Below are positions 35,926 to 44,311 of a stretch of DNA of 64,000 nt, piece after piece. The position numbers and the translations under genes are program-made. The stretch spans positions 434,001 through 498,000 of the forward strand of contig JACPDN010000010.1 in the NCBI GenBank assembly GCA_016183985.1, given 5' to 3'. Position 1 is the first letter of the stretch. The number at the start of each line of letters is the position of its first letter. The notes under the pieces were generated by a model. It did not search any database. It was not told the DNA's origin and saw only the letters and a list, made by a program, of their open reading frames with translations. This DNA is from Pseudomonadota bacterium. GTDB taxonomy: Bacteria > Pseudomonadota > Alphaproteobacteria > Dongiales > Dongiaceae.

Positions 35926-37245
35926 TCACTTGCCGATGCAGAATTCCCGAAAGATCAAATCGAGAACATCATCGACTTCCACGCGGCCGGTGATCCGGCC
36001 CAGGGCCTGGACGCCCAGACGCAAATCTTCCGCCTTCAGCTCTACCACCGGGGCGTTAAGCCCGCGTTGCAGGGCACCGAGGCACCGTTCCAGCGCCGCC
36101 CGGTGCCGAAGCCGGGTCAAGGCTGGCTGAGCGCCAGGGTTCAGGGCCTTCGCCGCCTTTTCAGCCAAGGCAAGGACCAGAGCCTCAAGCCCCTCGCCGG
36201 TCTTGGCCGAAACCAGCAACAGGTCACGGTCGGCAATCGCCGTTTTCCGCCCCACCGCGAATTCGGCCTTGTTCAATACGACAATCGCCTCGGCGTCAAT
36301 CTGCTCGGCAACGGCAGGGTCGAAATCGGGCCAGACGGCACCGTCAAAAACAACAAGCTTGAGGTCGGCATGCTCGGCGCGTTTCAGGGCGCGCTTGACA
36401 CCTTCCTGCTCGATCTCGTCGGGGCTTTCGCGCAAGCCTGCGGTATCGGCGATGAGCACGGGATAGCCGCCGAGGTCGAGCTTCACCTCGATGACGTCGC
36501 GGGTCGTGCCGGCGCGGGCCGAGACGATCGCGGCATCGCGTCCGGCGAGCCGATTGAGGAGCGACGACTTGCCCACATTGGGCGAACCGAGGATGGCAAC
36601 GGAAAGGCCTTCGCGCAGCATCTCGCCGCGGTGATTATCGGCAAGATGCGCCTCGATCTCTTCGATGAGAATCCGCATCGTCTCGTCGACCAGCGTCATC
36701 AGTCCGTCGGGCAGGTCTTCGTCGGGAAAGTCGATCGCCGCTTCCATGCGCGCCAGCGCTGAAATGAGCGGTCCGCGCCAGCTTTCATAAAGAGCTGACA
36801 GCTCGCCTTCCGCCTGGCGCAAGGCTTGGCGGCGCTGCGCTTCCGTCTCCGCGGCGATGAGGTCGGCGAGGCCCTCGATCTCGACCAGGTCGAGCTTGCC
36901 ATGATCGAAAGCGCGCCGCGTGAACTCGCCGGGTTCGGCAAGACGCAGCTGGAGTGCCGCGAGCGCCCTGGCGACAGCTGCGATGATCGCGGGACCGCCA
37001 TGGATATGAAGCTCGACGACATCCTCGCCAGTGAAGCTCGCCGGACCTTTGAAATAAAGGACAAGTGCATCGTCGAGGGGAATCCGCTGCGCATACAGCC
37101 GCCGCTTCACCGCGACGCGCGGTGCCGGCAGGGCCTTGCCAGTCAGCGTCTCCAGTACCTCCGCGCAGCGCGGGCCGGAGAGGCGAAAGACGGCGACGCC
37201 CGATCTTCCGGCTGCTGTCGCCAAAGCGAATATGGTGTCGGTCAT
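35926..37245 (-). CDS. mnmE: tRNA modification GTPase MnmE (TrmE)
   Basis: GTPase partner of MnmG in U34 modification. 439 residues. The N-terminal formyl-THF-binding domain includes LSGPRCAEVLETLTG and VVELHIHGGPAIIAAV; the G domain has GSPNVGKSSLLNRLAG, AGTTRDVIEV and DTAGLRESPDEIE; the C-terminus ends FCIGK with the conserved catalytic Cys. Its start overlaps the stop of the ferredoxin gene (ATGA), so the two are translationally coupled. Confidence 0.98.
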   Translation of the reverse strand: MTDTIFALATAAGRSGVAVFRLSGPRCAEVLETLTGKALPAPRVAVKRRLYAQRIPLDDALVLYFKGPASFTGEDVVELHIHGGPAIIAAVARALAALQLRLAEPGEFTRRAFDHGKLDLVEIEGLADLIAAETEAQRRQALRQAEGELSALYESWRGPLISALARMEAAIDFPDEDLPDGLMTLVDETMRILIEEIEAHLADNHRGEMLREGLSVAILGSPNVGKSSLLNRLAGRDAAIVSARAGTTRDVIEVKLDLGGYPVLIADTAGLRESPDEIEQEGVKRALKRAEHADLKLVVFDGAVWPDFDPAVAEQIDAEAIVVLNKAEFAVGRKTAIADRDLLLVSAKTGEGLEALVLALAEKAAKALNPGAQPALTRLRHRAALERCLGALQRGLNAPVVELKAEDLRLGVQALGRITGRVEVDDVLDLIFREFCIGK

Positions 37246-37625
37246 TGCCCTGTTTTGGCGAGCCGGTCTTCCGGCAGCTTGTCTTCGGGCTGCAGCATCA
37301 GGCGCTCGACGCGCTCGCCCTTGATGAGATGGCGCTGGATGATTTCCTCGGCGTCTTCGATCGTGTGATAGGAATACCAGATGCCCTCAGGGTAAATGAC
37401 GAGGGTCGGCCCCAATTCGCAGCGGTCGAGGCAGCCCGATTGGTTGATGCGGATATTGTCGAGGCCCAGCTCCTTGGCCCGCGCTTTCATGTAATTGCGC
37501 AAGGGCTCGGCACCGCGCGATTTGCAGCAGCCGCGCTTATGGCCAGCCGGCCGTTCGTTGACGCAGGCGAAGACATGGGTCTCGTAATACGGCGCCGGAT
37601 CGCCAGCTTGTCTGTGATCGCTCAA
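37242..37625 (-). CDS. Thioredoxin-like [2Fe-2S] ferredoxin
   Basis: A 127-residue (2Fe-2S) ferredoxin of the thioredoxin-like type (COG3411 group). Candidate cluster ligands are Cys residues in HVFACVNERP, KRGCCKSRG and NQSGCLDRCELGPTLVIYPEG. I start at the TTG at 37625, one base after the stop of the DUF6489 gene; no suitable ATG exists nearby, and the longer frame overlaps that gene. It is translationally coupled to mnmE. Its electron partner is unknown; the coupling hints at a link to tRNA modification or just to growth. Confidence 0.82.
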   Translation of the reverse strand: MSDHRQAGDPAPYYETHVFACVNERPAGHKRGCCKSRGAEPLRNYMKARAKELGLDNIRINQSGCLDRCELGPTLVIYPEGIWYSYHTIEDAEEIIQRHLIKGERVERLMLQPEDKLPEDRLAKTGQ

Positions 37626-37626
37626 T

Positions 37627-37881
37627 TTACTTGCCGTTCTCTTTGTTGCTCGTGCCGCCGCCGAAGGCGTTCCAGAACATCTTTTGCATCTGCTCGATAC
37701 CGGCGGCACCTGCCGGCACCCAGGTCTTCAGCAGCGTCTCGGCATCGGTTCCCTTCATCGCCGCGAGAACCCGGTCCTGCATTTCCTTCATCACCGCCGC
37801 CTGCATCGGCGCCACATCGGGCAGGCCGAAAAAGGCGCGTGCTTCCTCCGGCGTACAGTCTATATCGACATGGATCTTCAT
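37627..37881 (-). CDS. DUF6489 family protein
   Basis: An 84-residue small protein starting MKIHVDIDCTPEEARAFFGL. Residues 10-32 read TPEEARAFFGLPDVAPMQ, characteristic of the alphaproteobacterial DUF6489 family. The rest is helical and ends in a hydrophilic tail (FGGGTSNKENGK). AGGAG lies seven bases upstream of the ATG. First gene of the DUF6489-ferredoxin-mnmE run. Function is unknown. Confidence 0.85.
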   Translation of the reverse strand: MKIHVDIDCTPEEARAFFGLPDVAPMQAAVMKEMQDRVLAAMKGTDAETLLKTWVPAGAAGIEQMQKMFWNAFGGGTSNKENGK

Positions 37882-38034
37882 ATGGGAACTCCTGATGAAA
37901 GCACTCTGGCGGCAACAAGCCCTGGTCTTTGGCCGACACTAGCCGATGCCCGGCATGAACAAAAGGCAGGCGACAAATATGTGACGCCCGCTTTGGCCCT
38001 TTGGGGCGCCGGGCTCTTTGTGCTAGAGGGGTCC

Positions 38035-38499
38035 ATGACCGGTTTTATTAATTATCTCAATCTCCCCGCCGATCCGCGCGTCCTGCGCCTCAAGGAAATC
38101 TGGGAGCAAATCGGCGATGCCGGCAGGCTGCCCGCCTATAATGTCTCGACGCTGACCGAATTTCCGCAGGCGGCCGACAATGCCAGCCTCATCGAGGTGC
38201 GGCGCGAGAACGGCCGGACGCGCTATTTCGTCCTGAAAGACGGGCCGGCCGTGGTCGCCGCCGTCGGTATCGACAGCAGCGGCACCTATCTTGACGCGCC
38301 CAGCAATACGCCGGAATTCAACACCATCCTCATCAGCGATTATGACGGCGTGGTGAAAAGCAGGCGCCCCCGCCTCTATGCCGAGGAACACCATCTCGAC
38401 GGCTGCGTGCGCAAGATCACCGGCATCCAGCTGCCTTTTGCCGCCGATGGCGAGACTGTCGACTGGATCGTGGAATATGTCTTTCCGATCGAGGGGTAG
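38035..38499 (+). CDS. PAS-like domain protein of unknown function
   Basis: A 154-residue cytoplasmic protein. Its layout, from LRLKEIWEQIGDAGRLPAYNVSTLTEFP through LIEVRRENGRTRYFVLKDGPAVVA to the closing WIVEYVFPIE, resembles the single-domain PAS proteins (PAS_5 type) that occur in many copies in Rhodospirillales, though the match is by pattern only. I start at the ATG at 38035 with GAGGGG upstream. It is divergent from the DUF6489 gene. No effector domain is attached. Confidence 0.65.
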   Translation: MTGFINYLNLPADPRVLRLKEIWEQIGDAGRLPAYNVSTLTEFPQAADNASLIEVRRENGRTRYFVLKDGPAVVAAVGIDSSGTYLDAPSNTPEFNTILISDYDGVVKSRRPRLYAEEHHLDGCVRKITGIQLPFAADGETVDWIVEYVFPIEG

Positions 38500-38589
38500 G
38501 GCTACTTCCGAGAGAGCCTTCGCCTGGTCCATCAGCACGCACCCCCAAAAAGGGTTGATTCACCGTGCCCATCGCCCACATTGTGCCGG

Positions 38590-40662
38590 ATGACCAGACA
38601 CGCAAGCCCATCTCATCCGACCGAGCCCAATCCGCTAAATCTGCTGAGTGCGGAGACCAGTCCCTATCTGCTGCAGCACAAGGACAACCCCGTCAATTGG
38701 CGGGGCTGGAATGATGCGGCGCTGAAGGAAGCCCGGGAGGCGGATAAACCGATCCTGCTTTCGGTCGGATACGCCGCCTGCCATTGGTGCCATGTCATGG
38801 CCCATGAAAGCTTTGAGGATGACGAGATCGCGGCGCTGATGAATGCGCGCTTCGTCAATATCAAGATCGACCGCGAGGAACGGCCGGATCTAGATCAGAT
38901 CTATCAGCAGGCGCTGGCGCTGCTCGGCCAACAAGGCGGCTGGCCGCTCACCATGTTCCTGACGCCGCAAGGCCAGCCCTATTGGGGCGGCACCTACTTC
39001 CCGAAGGAACCGCGCTATGGAAGGCCCGGCTTCGGCCAGGTGCTGAGCGCGCTTTCCGACGCCTATCGCGACGACAAGGCCAAGGTGGCGCAGAACGTCG
39101 CCGGCATTGCCGAAGCAATGCAGCGACTCTCCACGCCCCAAGGCGGCGACGCGGTGCCACTGGAGGTCGTCGACCGCATCGCCGAACGGTTGCTGCAGGA
39201 AGTGGACCTGGTGAAAGGCGGCATCAATGGCGCGCCGAAATTCCCGCAAGCGCCGGTGATGAATCTGCTGTGGCGCGCGCATTTGAGGACCGGCGACGGA
39301 CGATATCGTGAGGCAGTGCTGCTGTCGGTCACGCGCATGATCCAGGGCGGCATTTACGATCACCTCGGCGGCGGCCTTGCGCGCTATGCCACCGATGCCG
39401 ATTGGCTCATTCCCCATTTCGAGAAGATGCTCTACGACAATGCCGAACTGCTCTCGCTCTTGGGCGATCTGTGGATCGCAACCGGCGAGCCGCTGTTCGA
39501 GGCGCGCGCCGCCGAGATCGTCGATTGGCTGAAGCGCGAAATGCTGGCGCAGAGTGACGCCGCCGGCAACCACGCCTTCGCCGCCTCGCTCGATGCCGAT
39601 TCCGAAGGGGTCGAAGGCAAGTTCTATGTCTGGGACCAGGCCGAGATCGACGCCGTTCTGGGGGCCGAGGCGCCCTTCTTCACCCATGTCTACGGCGTCT
39701 CCCATGAGGGCAATTGGGAAGACGTCAACATCCTCAACCGTGGCCATCAAATGGGCCTGCTGGCCCCCGCCGATGAGCGGCGCTTAGGTATTGCCCGCGA
39801 AAAGCTGCTGGCACGGCGCGCGGGCCGCATCCGTCCGGGTTGGGACGACAAGGTACTGGTCGATTGGAACGGCTTGATGATCGCCGCCCTTGCCAAGGGT
39901 TCGACGATCTTCGCGAAGGCGGAATGGCTGGATCTTGCCAGAAGCGCCTTCGCCTTCATCGATGGCAGCATGCGCGATGCGAAGGGTCGCCTCAAACACG
40001 CCTGGCGCGCGGGCAAGCTCGCGCATCCGGCAACACTCGACGACCATGCCCATCTGGCCGCGGCCGCGCTGGCGCTGCATCAGGCGAGTGGCGACGCCGC
40101 TTATCTCGAGGCCGCGAAGAAGATCGTCGCCGATCTCGACGCGCATTACTGGGACGTCCAGAACGGCGGCTATTTCTTCAGCGCCGACGATACCGGCGAT
40201 GTCATCATCCGCACCAAATCGGCCAATGACAACGCGACGCCCGCCGGTAACGGCGCGATGGTCGAAGTGCTTGAGCGGCTTTACCATCTGACCGGCGATG
40301 GGATTTACGAGGCCCGCGCCGATGCTTTGGCCGCGGCTTTCGCCGGCGAAGTGCAGCGCAATTTCTTCCCGCTCGCCACTTATCTCGGCGGCCTCGATTT
40401 CCGTGCCCGCGCCACCGACGTCATCGTCATCGGCGCGCGGGAAAAGGCCGATACGCAAGCCCTGCTCGGCGCCCTGCTCGCGCAGGACCAATCGCATCTG
40501 GTGCTGCAGGTCGTGGCCGACACGAAGGGCTTGGCTGCCGACCATCCGGCCCATGGCAAGATGGCGATCGACGGCCACGCCACCGCCTATGTGTGCCGCA
40601 ACCGCACCTGCTCCGCCCCAGTGACCGATCCAGCCAAACTCGCCGCTGTCTTGAGCCGCTGA
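38590..40662 (+). CDS. DUF255 thioredoxin-domain protein (YyaL/SSP411 family)
   Basis: A 690-residue protein with an N-terminal thioredoxin-like DUF255 domain (about 10-175; SVGYAACHWCHVMAHESFED with the CHWC motif) and a C-terminal alpha/alpha-barrel like N-acylglucosamine 2-epimerases (about 230-640). The family is widespread and conserved but its biochemical role is not settled. The ATG at 38590 is used; a TTG three codons upstream is possible. It stands alone before hemH. Confidence 0.92.
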   Translation: MTRHASPSHPTEPNPLNLLSAETSPYLLQHKDNPVNWRGWNDAALKEAREADKPILLSVGYAACHWCHVMAHESFEDDEIAALMNARFVNIKIDREERPDLDQIYQQALALLGQQGGWPLTMFLTPQGQPYWGGTYFPKEPRYGRPGFGQVLSALSDAYRDDKAKVAQNVAGIAEAMQRLSTPQGGDAVPLEVVDRIAERLLQEVDLVKGGINGAPKFPQAPVMNLLWRAHLRTGDGRYREAVLLSVTRMIQGGIYDHLGGGLARYATDADWLIPHFEKMLYDNAELLSLLGDLWIATGEPLFEARAAEIVDWLKREMLAQSDAAGNHAFAASLDADSEGVEGKFYVWDQAEIDAVLGAEAPFFTHVYGVSHEGNWEDVNILNRGHQMGLLAPADERRLGIAREKLLARRAGRIRPGWDDKVLVDWNGLMIAALAKGSTIFAKAEWLDLARSAFAFIDGSMRDAKGRLKHAWRAGKLAHPATLDDHAHLAAAALALHQASGDAAYLEAAKKIVADLDAHYWDVQNGGYFFSADDTGDVIIRTKSANDNATPAGNGAMVEVLERLYHLTGDGIYEARADALAAAFAGEVQRNFFPLATYLGGLDFRARATDVIVIGAREKADTQALLGALLAQDQSHLVLQVVADTKGLAADHPAHGKMAIDGHATAYVCRNRTCSAPVTDPAKLAAVLSR

Positions 40663-40683
40663 CAACCTCTCGGCTACAGTCCA

Positions 40684-40775
40684 CCCCTCACCCCAACCCC
40701 TCTCCCCTGAGGGGCGAGGGGTTCAAGATAAGGCGCACTCGAAGCTCTCTCGCCCCGCTTGCGGGGAGAGGGGCC
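40684..40775. repeat. Family 2 C/G palindrome pair
   Basis: Two hairpins in the gap before hemH: CCCCT..CCCCT / AGGGG..AGGGG at 40697-40721, and CTCTCGCCCCGC / GCGGGGAGAG at 40746-40771. They are joined by AAGGCGCACTCGAAG, which also flanks the copy at 10888. The second hairpin matches the one at 9566. Confidence 0.75.
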
Positions 40776-40798
40776 TTTCCAGGATGATCGGAACCACC

Positions 40799-41827
40799 AT
40801 GCCCACCCCTCGCCGCATCGCCATCGTGCTGTTCAATCTCGGCGGGCCGGATTCACTTGCGGCCGTGCAGCCGTTTCTCTTCAACCTCTTCAACGACCGC
40901 AGCATCATCAATCTGCCGCAGCCCTTGCGCTGGGCGATTGCCAAGCTCATCTCGTCGCGCCGCACGCCGACGGCCACCCATGTCTATCAGCAAATGGGCG
41001 GGCGCTCGCCGATCCTCCCCAATACGGAAGCCCAGGCGGCAGCGCTCGAGGCGCAGCTTGTCGGCGGCGATGAGGTGCGCTGTTTCATCGCCATGCGCTA
41101 TTGGCTTCCGTTCACGGAAGATGTGGCGCGGGATGTGAAGGCCTGGGGGCCAGATGAGGTGATCCTGCTGCCGCTCTATCCGCAATTCTCGACCACCACG
41201 ACGGCATCCTCGTTCCGCGTCTGGACGGCAGCGGCGCGGCAGATCGGCCTCACCGCACGCCAGCGCCTGGTCTGCTGCTATCCGGATGAGCCGGGCTTCA
41301 TCGCGGCACTGGCCGACGTCACGGGGGCGGCCATCGCCAAGGCGCAAGCAGATATGCCGGGCATCGCCCCCGCCATCATCTTCTCGGCCCATGGCCTGCC
41401 GCAGAAGATCGTCGATGCCGGCGATCCTTACGTGACCCAGGTCGAGGCCACGGTGCGGGCGGCGGCGGCGGCGCTGGGCCTTGGCAAAGAGGAATACCAG
41501 ATCGCCTATCAAAGCCGCGTCGGTCCGCTGAAATGGGTGGGGCCGGCGACGGATGAAACGATCCTCGCCGCCGCACGCGCAGCCAAACCCATCGTCGTGG
41601 TGCCCGTGGCCTTCGTCTCGGAACATTCCGAAACGCTGGTCGAGCTCGACATCGAATACGGTGCCTTGGCCCGCGACAATGGCGCTACCACCTATGTCCG
41701 GGCACCCACGGTCGCCACCCACCCCACTTTCATCGCCGGCCTCGCTGACCTGGTGCGCAAGACCCTCGCCCAGAACAGCGCAGTGCTGCATGACAGCGGC
41801 AAAGCCGTGGGGTCGTGTGTGTGGTGA
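40799..41827 (+). CDS. hemH: Ferrochelatase
   Basis: Inserts Fe2+ into protoporphyrin IX, the last step of haem synthesis. 342 residues from the ATG at 40799; an ATG at 40784 would add five. Landmarks: NLGGPDSLAAVQPFL at the N-terminus, the metal-binding His in FSAHGLPQKIVDAGDPY, and SEHSETLVELDIEY with the catalytic Glu. A short, soluble-type bacterial enzyme. hemJ follows, but a GIY-YIG element has been inserted between them. Confidence 0.97.
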   Translation: MPTPRRIAIVLFNLGGPDSLAAVQPFLFNLFNDRSIINLPQPLRWAIAKLISSRRTPTATHVYQQMGGRSPILPNTEAQAAALEAQLVGGDEVRCFIAMRYWLPFTEDVARDVKAWGPDEVILLPLYPQFSTTTTASSFRVWTAAARQIGLTARQRLVCCYPDEPGFIAALADVTGAAIAKAQADMPGIAPAIIFSAHGLPQKIVDAGDPYVTQVEATVRAAAAALGLGKEEYQIAYQSRVGPLKWVGPATDETILAAARAAKPIVVVPVAFVSEHSETLVELDIEYGALARDNGATTYVRAPTVATHPTFIAGLADLVRKTLAQNSAVLHDSGKAVGSCVW

Positions 41828-41873
41828 CATTCCGCGCGTTGAAACAGCAATTCGCCTAGCCTAACCTATCTCC

Positions 41874-42282
41874 GTCATGCCCGGGCTTGGCCCGGGTATC
41901 CACGAGTTGCTGACGGCCTCCAGAGACGCTGTCATGGTGGCGCTAGAGAAAGGCGGTTGGGTGTACATGGTCACCAATAAACCCAACGGGATTCTTTACA
42001 CCGGCGTCACGAACGACATCTCGCGCCGTATCGGAGAGCATCGCAGTGGTGCGATCGATGGCTTTTCTCGCCGCTACGGCCTCAAGCGGTTGGTGTTTGC
42101 CGAACAACATGACGATATCCGTTTCGCTATCCAGCGCGAGCGCACGATCAAGCATTGGTCACGCGCGTGGAAGGTGAGGCTGGTCAATCAAATCAATCTC
42201 GACTGGAGTGACCTCTATGATTCGCTTTAGGCCATCACGCGGCGGCAAACTCGTGGATGCCCGGGCCAAGCCCGGGCATGAC
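41874..42282. mobile_element. GIY-YIG element with 35-bp terminal inverted repeats
   Basis: A 409-bp unit between hemH and hemJ. Its ends are inverted 35-base repeats with a single mismatch (41874-41908 and 42248-42282): GTCAT, a hairpin with stem GCCCGGG/CCCGGGC, then ATCCACGAGTT. The only gene inside encodes a GIY-YIG protein whose stop is 18 bases from the right repeat. Gene-free relatives with the same ends are at 4703, 24165 and in the 19174 array. No target-site duplication is obvious. The gene's frame is open back to an ATG at 41877 inside the left repeat. Mobility is inferred. Confidence 0.75.
41934..42230 (+). CDS. GIY-YIG nuclease-family protein inside the element
   Basis: A 98-residue single-domain GIY-YIG protein. 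The core strands are GGWVYMVTN and ILYTGVT, then DISRRIGEHR with the conserved Arg, and RERTIKHW with a possible catalytic Glu. It is about 65 percent identical by eye to the protein at 19786-20073. I start at the ATG at 41934; an in-frame ATG at 41877 within the terminal repeat would add 19 residues. Same strand as hemH and hemJ, so it could be expressed by read-through. No partner gene is in the element. Confidence 0.88.
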   Translation: MVALEKGGWVYMVTNKPNGILYTGVTNDISRRIGEHRSGAIDGFSRRYGLKRLVFAEQHDDIRFAIQRERTIKHWSRAWKVRLVNQINLDWSDLYDSL

Positions 42283-42312
42283 GTGTTTTACTTGGTAGGG
42301 GTTCGCTGAGTC

Positions 42313-42741
42313 ATGGACCCATATTTCTGGCTTAAAGCGCTGCATGTCATTTCCGTCATCGCCTGGATGGCGGGGATGCTCTATCTGCCGCGCCTCTATG
42401 TCTATCACGCGAAGGCCAAGCCCGGTTCCGAGCTCGGTGAAACCTTCAAGGTGATGGAGCGGCGGTTGCTGCGGGCCATCATCAATCCGGCGATGCTGGC
42501 CTCCTGGGTCTTCGGTCTGTCCCTCGCGTGGATGGGCGATTGGTGGGGGGCGGGCTGGTTCCATGGCAAGCTCGCTTTGCTGCTCGGCATGCAGTTGACC
42601 CACGCCGCTTACGCGCGCTGGCGGCGGCAATTCGCCAATGACGCCAATACCCATGACGAGAAGTTCTTCCGCATCATGAACGAGGTGCCGACGTTGCTCA
42701 TGATCGGCATCGTTATCCTGGTAGTCGTGAAACCGTTCTGA
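42313..42741 (+). CDS. hemJ: Protoporphyrinogen oxidase HemJ
   Basis: The membrane protoporphyrinogen IX oxidase used by most alphaproteobacteria. 142 residues with about four transmembrane helices (6-24, 55-75, 82-100, 122-140). The family block WLKALHVISVIAWMAGMLYLPRL carries the conserved His near the N-terminus; ERRLLRAIINPAM is also typical. It functions with hemH upstream. The normal hemH-hemJ-rho order is kept apart from two insertions. Confidence 0.95.
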   Translation: MDPYFWLKALHVISVIAWMAGMLYLPRLYVYHAKAKPGSELGETFKVMERRLLRAIINPAMLASWVFGLSLAWMGDWWGAGWFHGKLALLLGMQLTHAAYARWRRQFANDANTHDEKFFRIMNEVPTLLMIGIVILVVVKPF

Positions 42742-42881
42742 CCCAAATTCGGCTTAAAACAAAGATTGGTCGCGCTATCATGGCCCGGCGCCTGTGACCC
42801 GGATCACAAGCGGCCGGACTAATCATTGCCATCATTCCATTGGGCGCTCAGAGAAGCGCCAGACGCTAAGGGAACGGATGA

Positions 42882-43931
42882 ATGGACAAGGATGTCATGA
42901 TGACGACGACTCTCACCCCCGCCCGCCTACTCGATATCGGCTTTGGCTTTACGCGGGCGCAGACGCTGCTCACAGCCACGGCGCTTGAGCTCTTCACCAA
43001 GCTCGGCGACAGCGCCATGACTGCCAAGGAACTTGGCGACAAGCTCGGCCTCCATCCCGCACCCCGCGCCCGCATCGATTTTTTCGATGCGCTGGTCTCG
43101 CTGCAGATTCTGGAACGCCTAGGGAGCGGCGAGAAAGCGCTCTATCGCAACACGCCGGAAAGCGGGCTGTTCCTCGACAAGTCGAAACCGTCTTATGTCG
43201 GTGGCATTCTGGAAATGTCGCAGGCGCGGTTGTTTCCGTTCTGGGCGGATCTCAAGACGGCACTCGTCACAGGCAAGCCCCAGAACGAGATCAAGCATAG
43301 CGGCAAGCCGATGTTCGACGAGCTCTATGCCGACCCCGCGCGGCTCGAGCAGTTCATGCGGGCGATGTCCGGCATCAGCCGCGGCAATTTCCAGGCCTTC
43401 GTCGACCAGTTCGATTTCTCGCCCTACCAGACCTATTGCGATGTGGGCGGTGCGACTGGATTGCTGGCCGGCATGGTGGCGCGCGCCAAGCCGCATCTCA
43501 CGGTAGCCAACTACGACCTTCCGGCCGTAGCACCCATCGCCAAGCGCTCCCTCAAGGAACAGGGGCTCGATGGCAAGGTGCAGATCCTCACCGGCGATTT
43601 CCTCAAGGAGAATCTGCCCCAGGCCGACGTCATCAGCATGGGCATGATCCTTCATGACTGGAACATGGACGGGAAGATGCACCTTATCCGCGCCGCCTAT
43701 GACGCCTTGCCCAAGGGCGGCGCCTTCGTGGTGATCGAACACATGATCGACAATGAGCGGCGCACCAACAGCTTCGGCCTGATGCTCTCTCTCAACATGC
43801 TGATCGAGTTCGGCGATGCCTTCGACTACACCGCTGCCGAGTTCGAGGGCTGGTGCCGCGAGGTAGGCTTCACGCGATTTGAGACCATCCCGCTCACCCC
43901 GGTCGCCAGCGCGGCGGTGGCCTACAAGTAA
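42882..43931 (+). CDS. O-methyltransferase, acetylserotonin-methyltransferase-like
   Basis: A 349-residue SAM-dependent methyltransferase. The N-terminal HTH-like dimerisation domain (about 15-105) precedes the Rossmann domain with YCDVGGATGLLAGMVARAKP as SAM motif I, GDFLKENLPQADVISMGMILHDW as the family's catalytic stretch, and FVVIEHMID. Such enzymes methylate hydroxyl groups of aromatic or polyketide compounds; hydroxyneurosporene methyltransferase is a related type. It interrupts the hemJ-rho order. The ATG at 42882 is preferred; ATGs at 42897 and 42900 are alternatives. Confidence 0.85.
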   Translation: MDKDVMMTTTLTPARLLDIGFGFTRAQTLLTATALELFTKLGDSAMTAKELGDKLGLHPAPRARIDFFDALVSLQILERLGSGEKALYRNTPESGLFLDKSKPSYVGGILEMSQARLFPFWADLKTALVTGKPQNEIKHSGKPMFDELYADPARLEQFMRAMSGISRGNFQAFVDQFDFSPYQTYCDVGGATGLLAGMVARAKPHLTVANYDLPAVAPIAKRSLKEQGLDGKVQILTGDFLKENLPQADVISMGMILHDWNMDGKMHLIRAAYDALPKGGAFVVIEHMIDNERRTNSFGLMLSLNMLIEFGDAFDYTAAEFEGWCREVGFTRFETIPLTPVASAAVAYK

Positions 43932-44311
43932 TTCCAACCGATCGGTCAATAAATTGGGCCAATAAATCCAGGCCGATAAATCCAGGCCAATAAATCCAGG
44001 CGGGTGGCACGTCAGATGTCATCCGCCCTACTAATTTAAGGTCATTTGACTTCGACCCGGAATTCCGGTACGGCTTTTGTTAAGGGTTTTGGGCTCACCA
44101 TTCGGTGGCGACCGGCCCTTGTCTTTGATGCACCTCCGCTCCCATATCATGTTGGCCGGCCCGGAAAACGAAACGGGCAAAGACGTGGCGTAAGGGCGGC
44201 TCCAAGGGCCGAAGACCACTTTCCCGGCGCCGCCGACTTCAAAAAGCCTTTTCCAGACATCGAAAAGCCAGACCGACCCGGTCCCCACACTCCACACATC
44301 CAGAAAAATTC
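43932..44311. other. 380-bp rho upstream region
   Basis: No gene is supported. It starts with a 14-bp tandem repeat (43945-43999). A TTGACT at 44046 and a CCGGAATTCCGG palindrome just after could belong to the rho promoter, but I see no clear -10. The remainder up to the rho ATG is a long leader, in keeping with rho genes that regulate their own transcription. Confidence 0.4.
43945..43999. repeat. 14-bp tandem repeat
   Basis: Three consecutive units, GCCAATAAATCCAG, GCCGATAAATCCAG and GCCAATAAATCCAG (43958-43999), preceded by a degenerate 13-base unit GTCAATAAATTGG. It begins 14 bases after the methyltransferase stop and is AT-rich compared with its surroundings. Confidence 0.85.

Noticed and set aside
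42313-44311. Insertion of the methyltransferase between hemJ and rho as part of the GIY-YIG element
   Set aside because: The element's right end is at 42282, before hemJ, and no matching end occurs near the methyltransferase gene.
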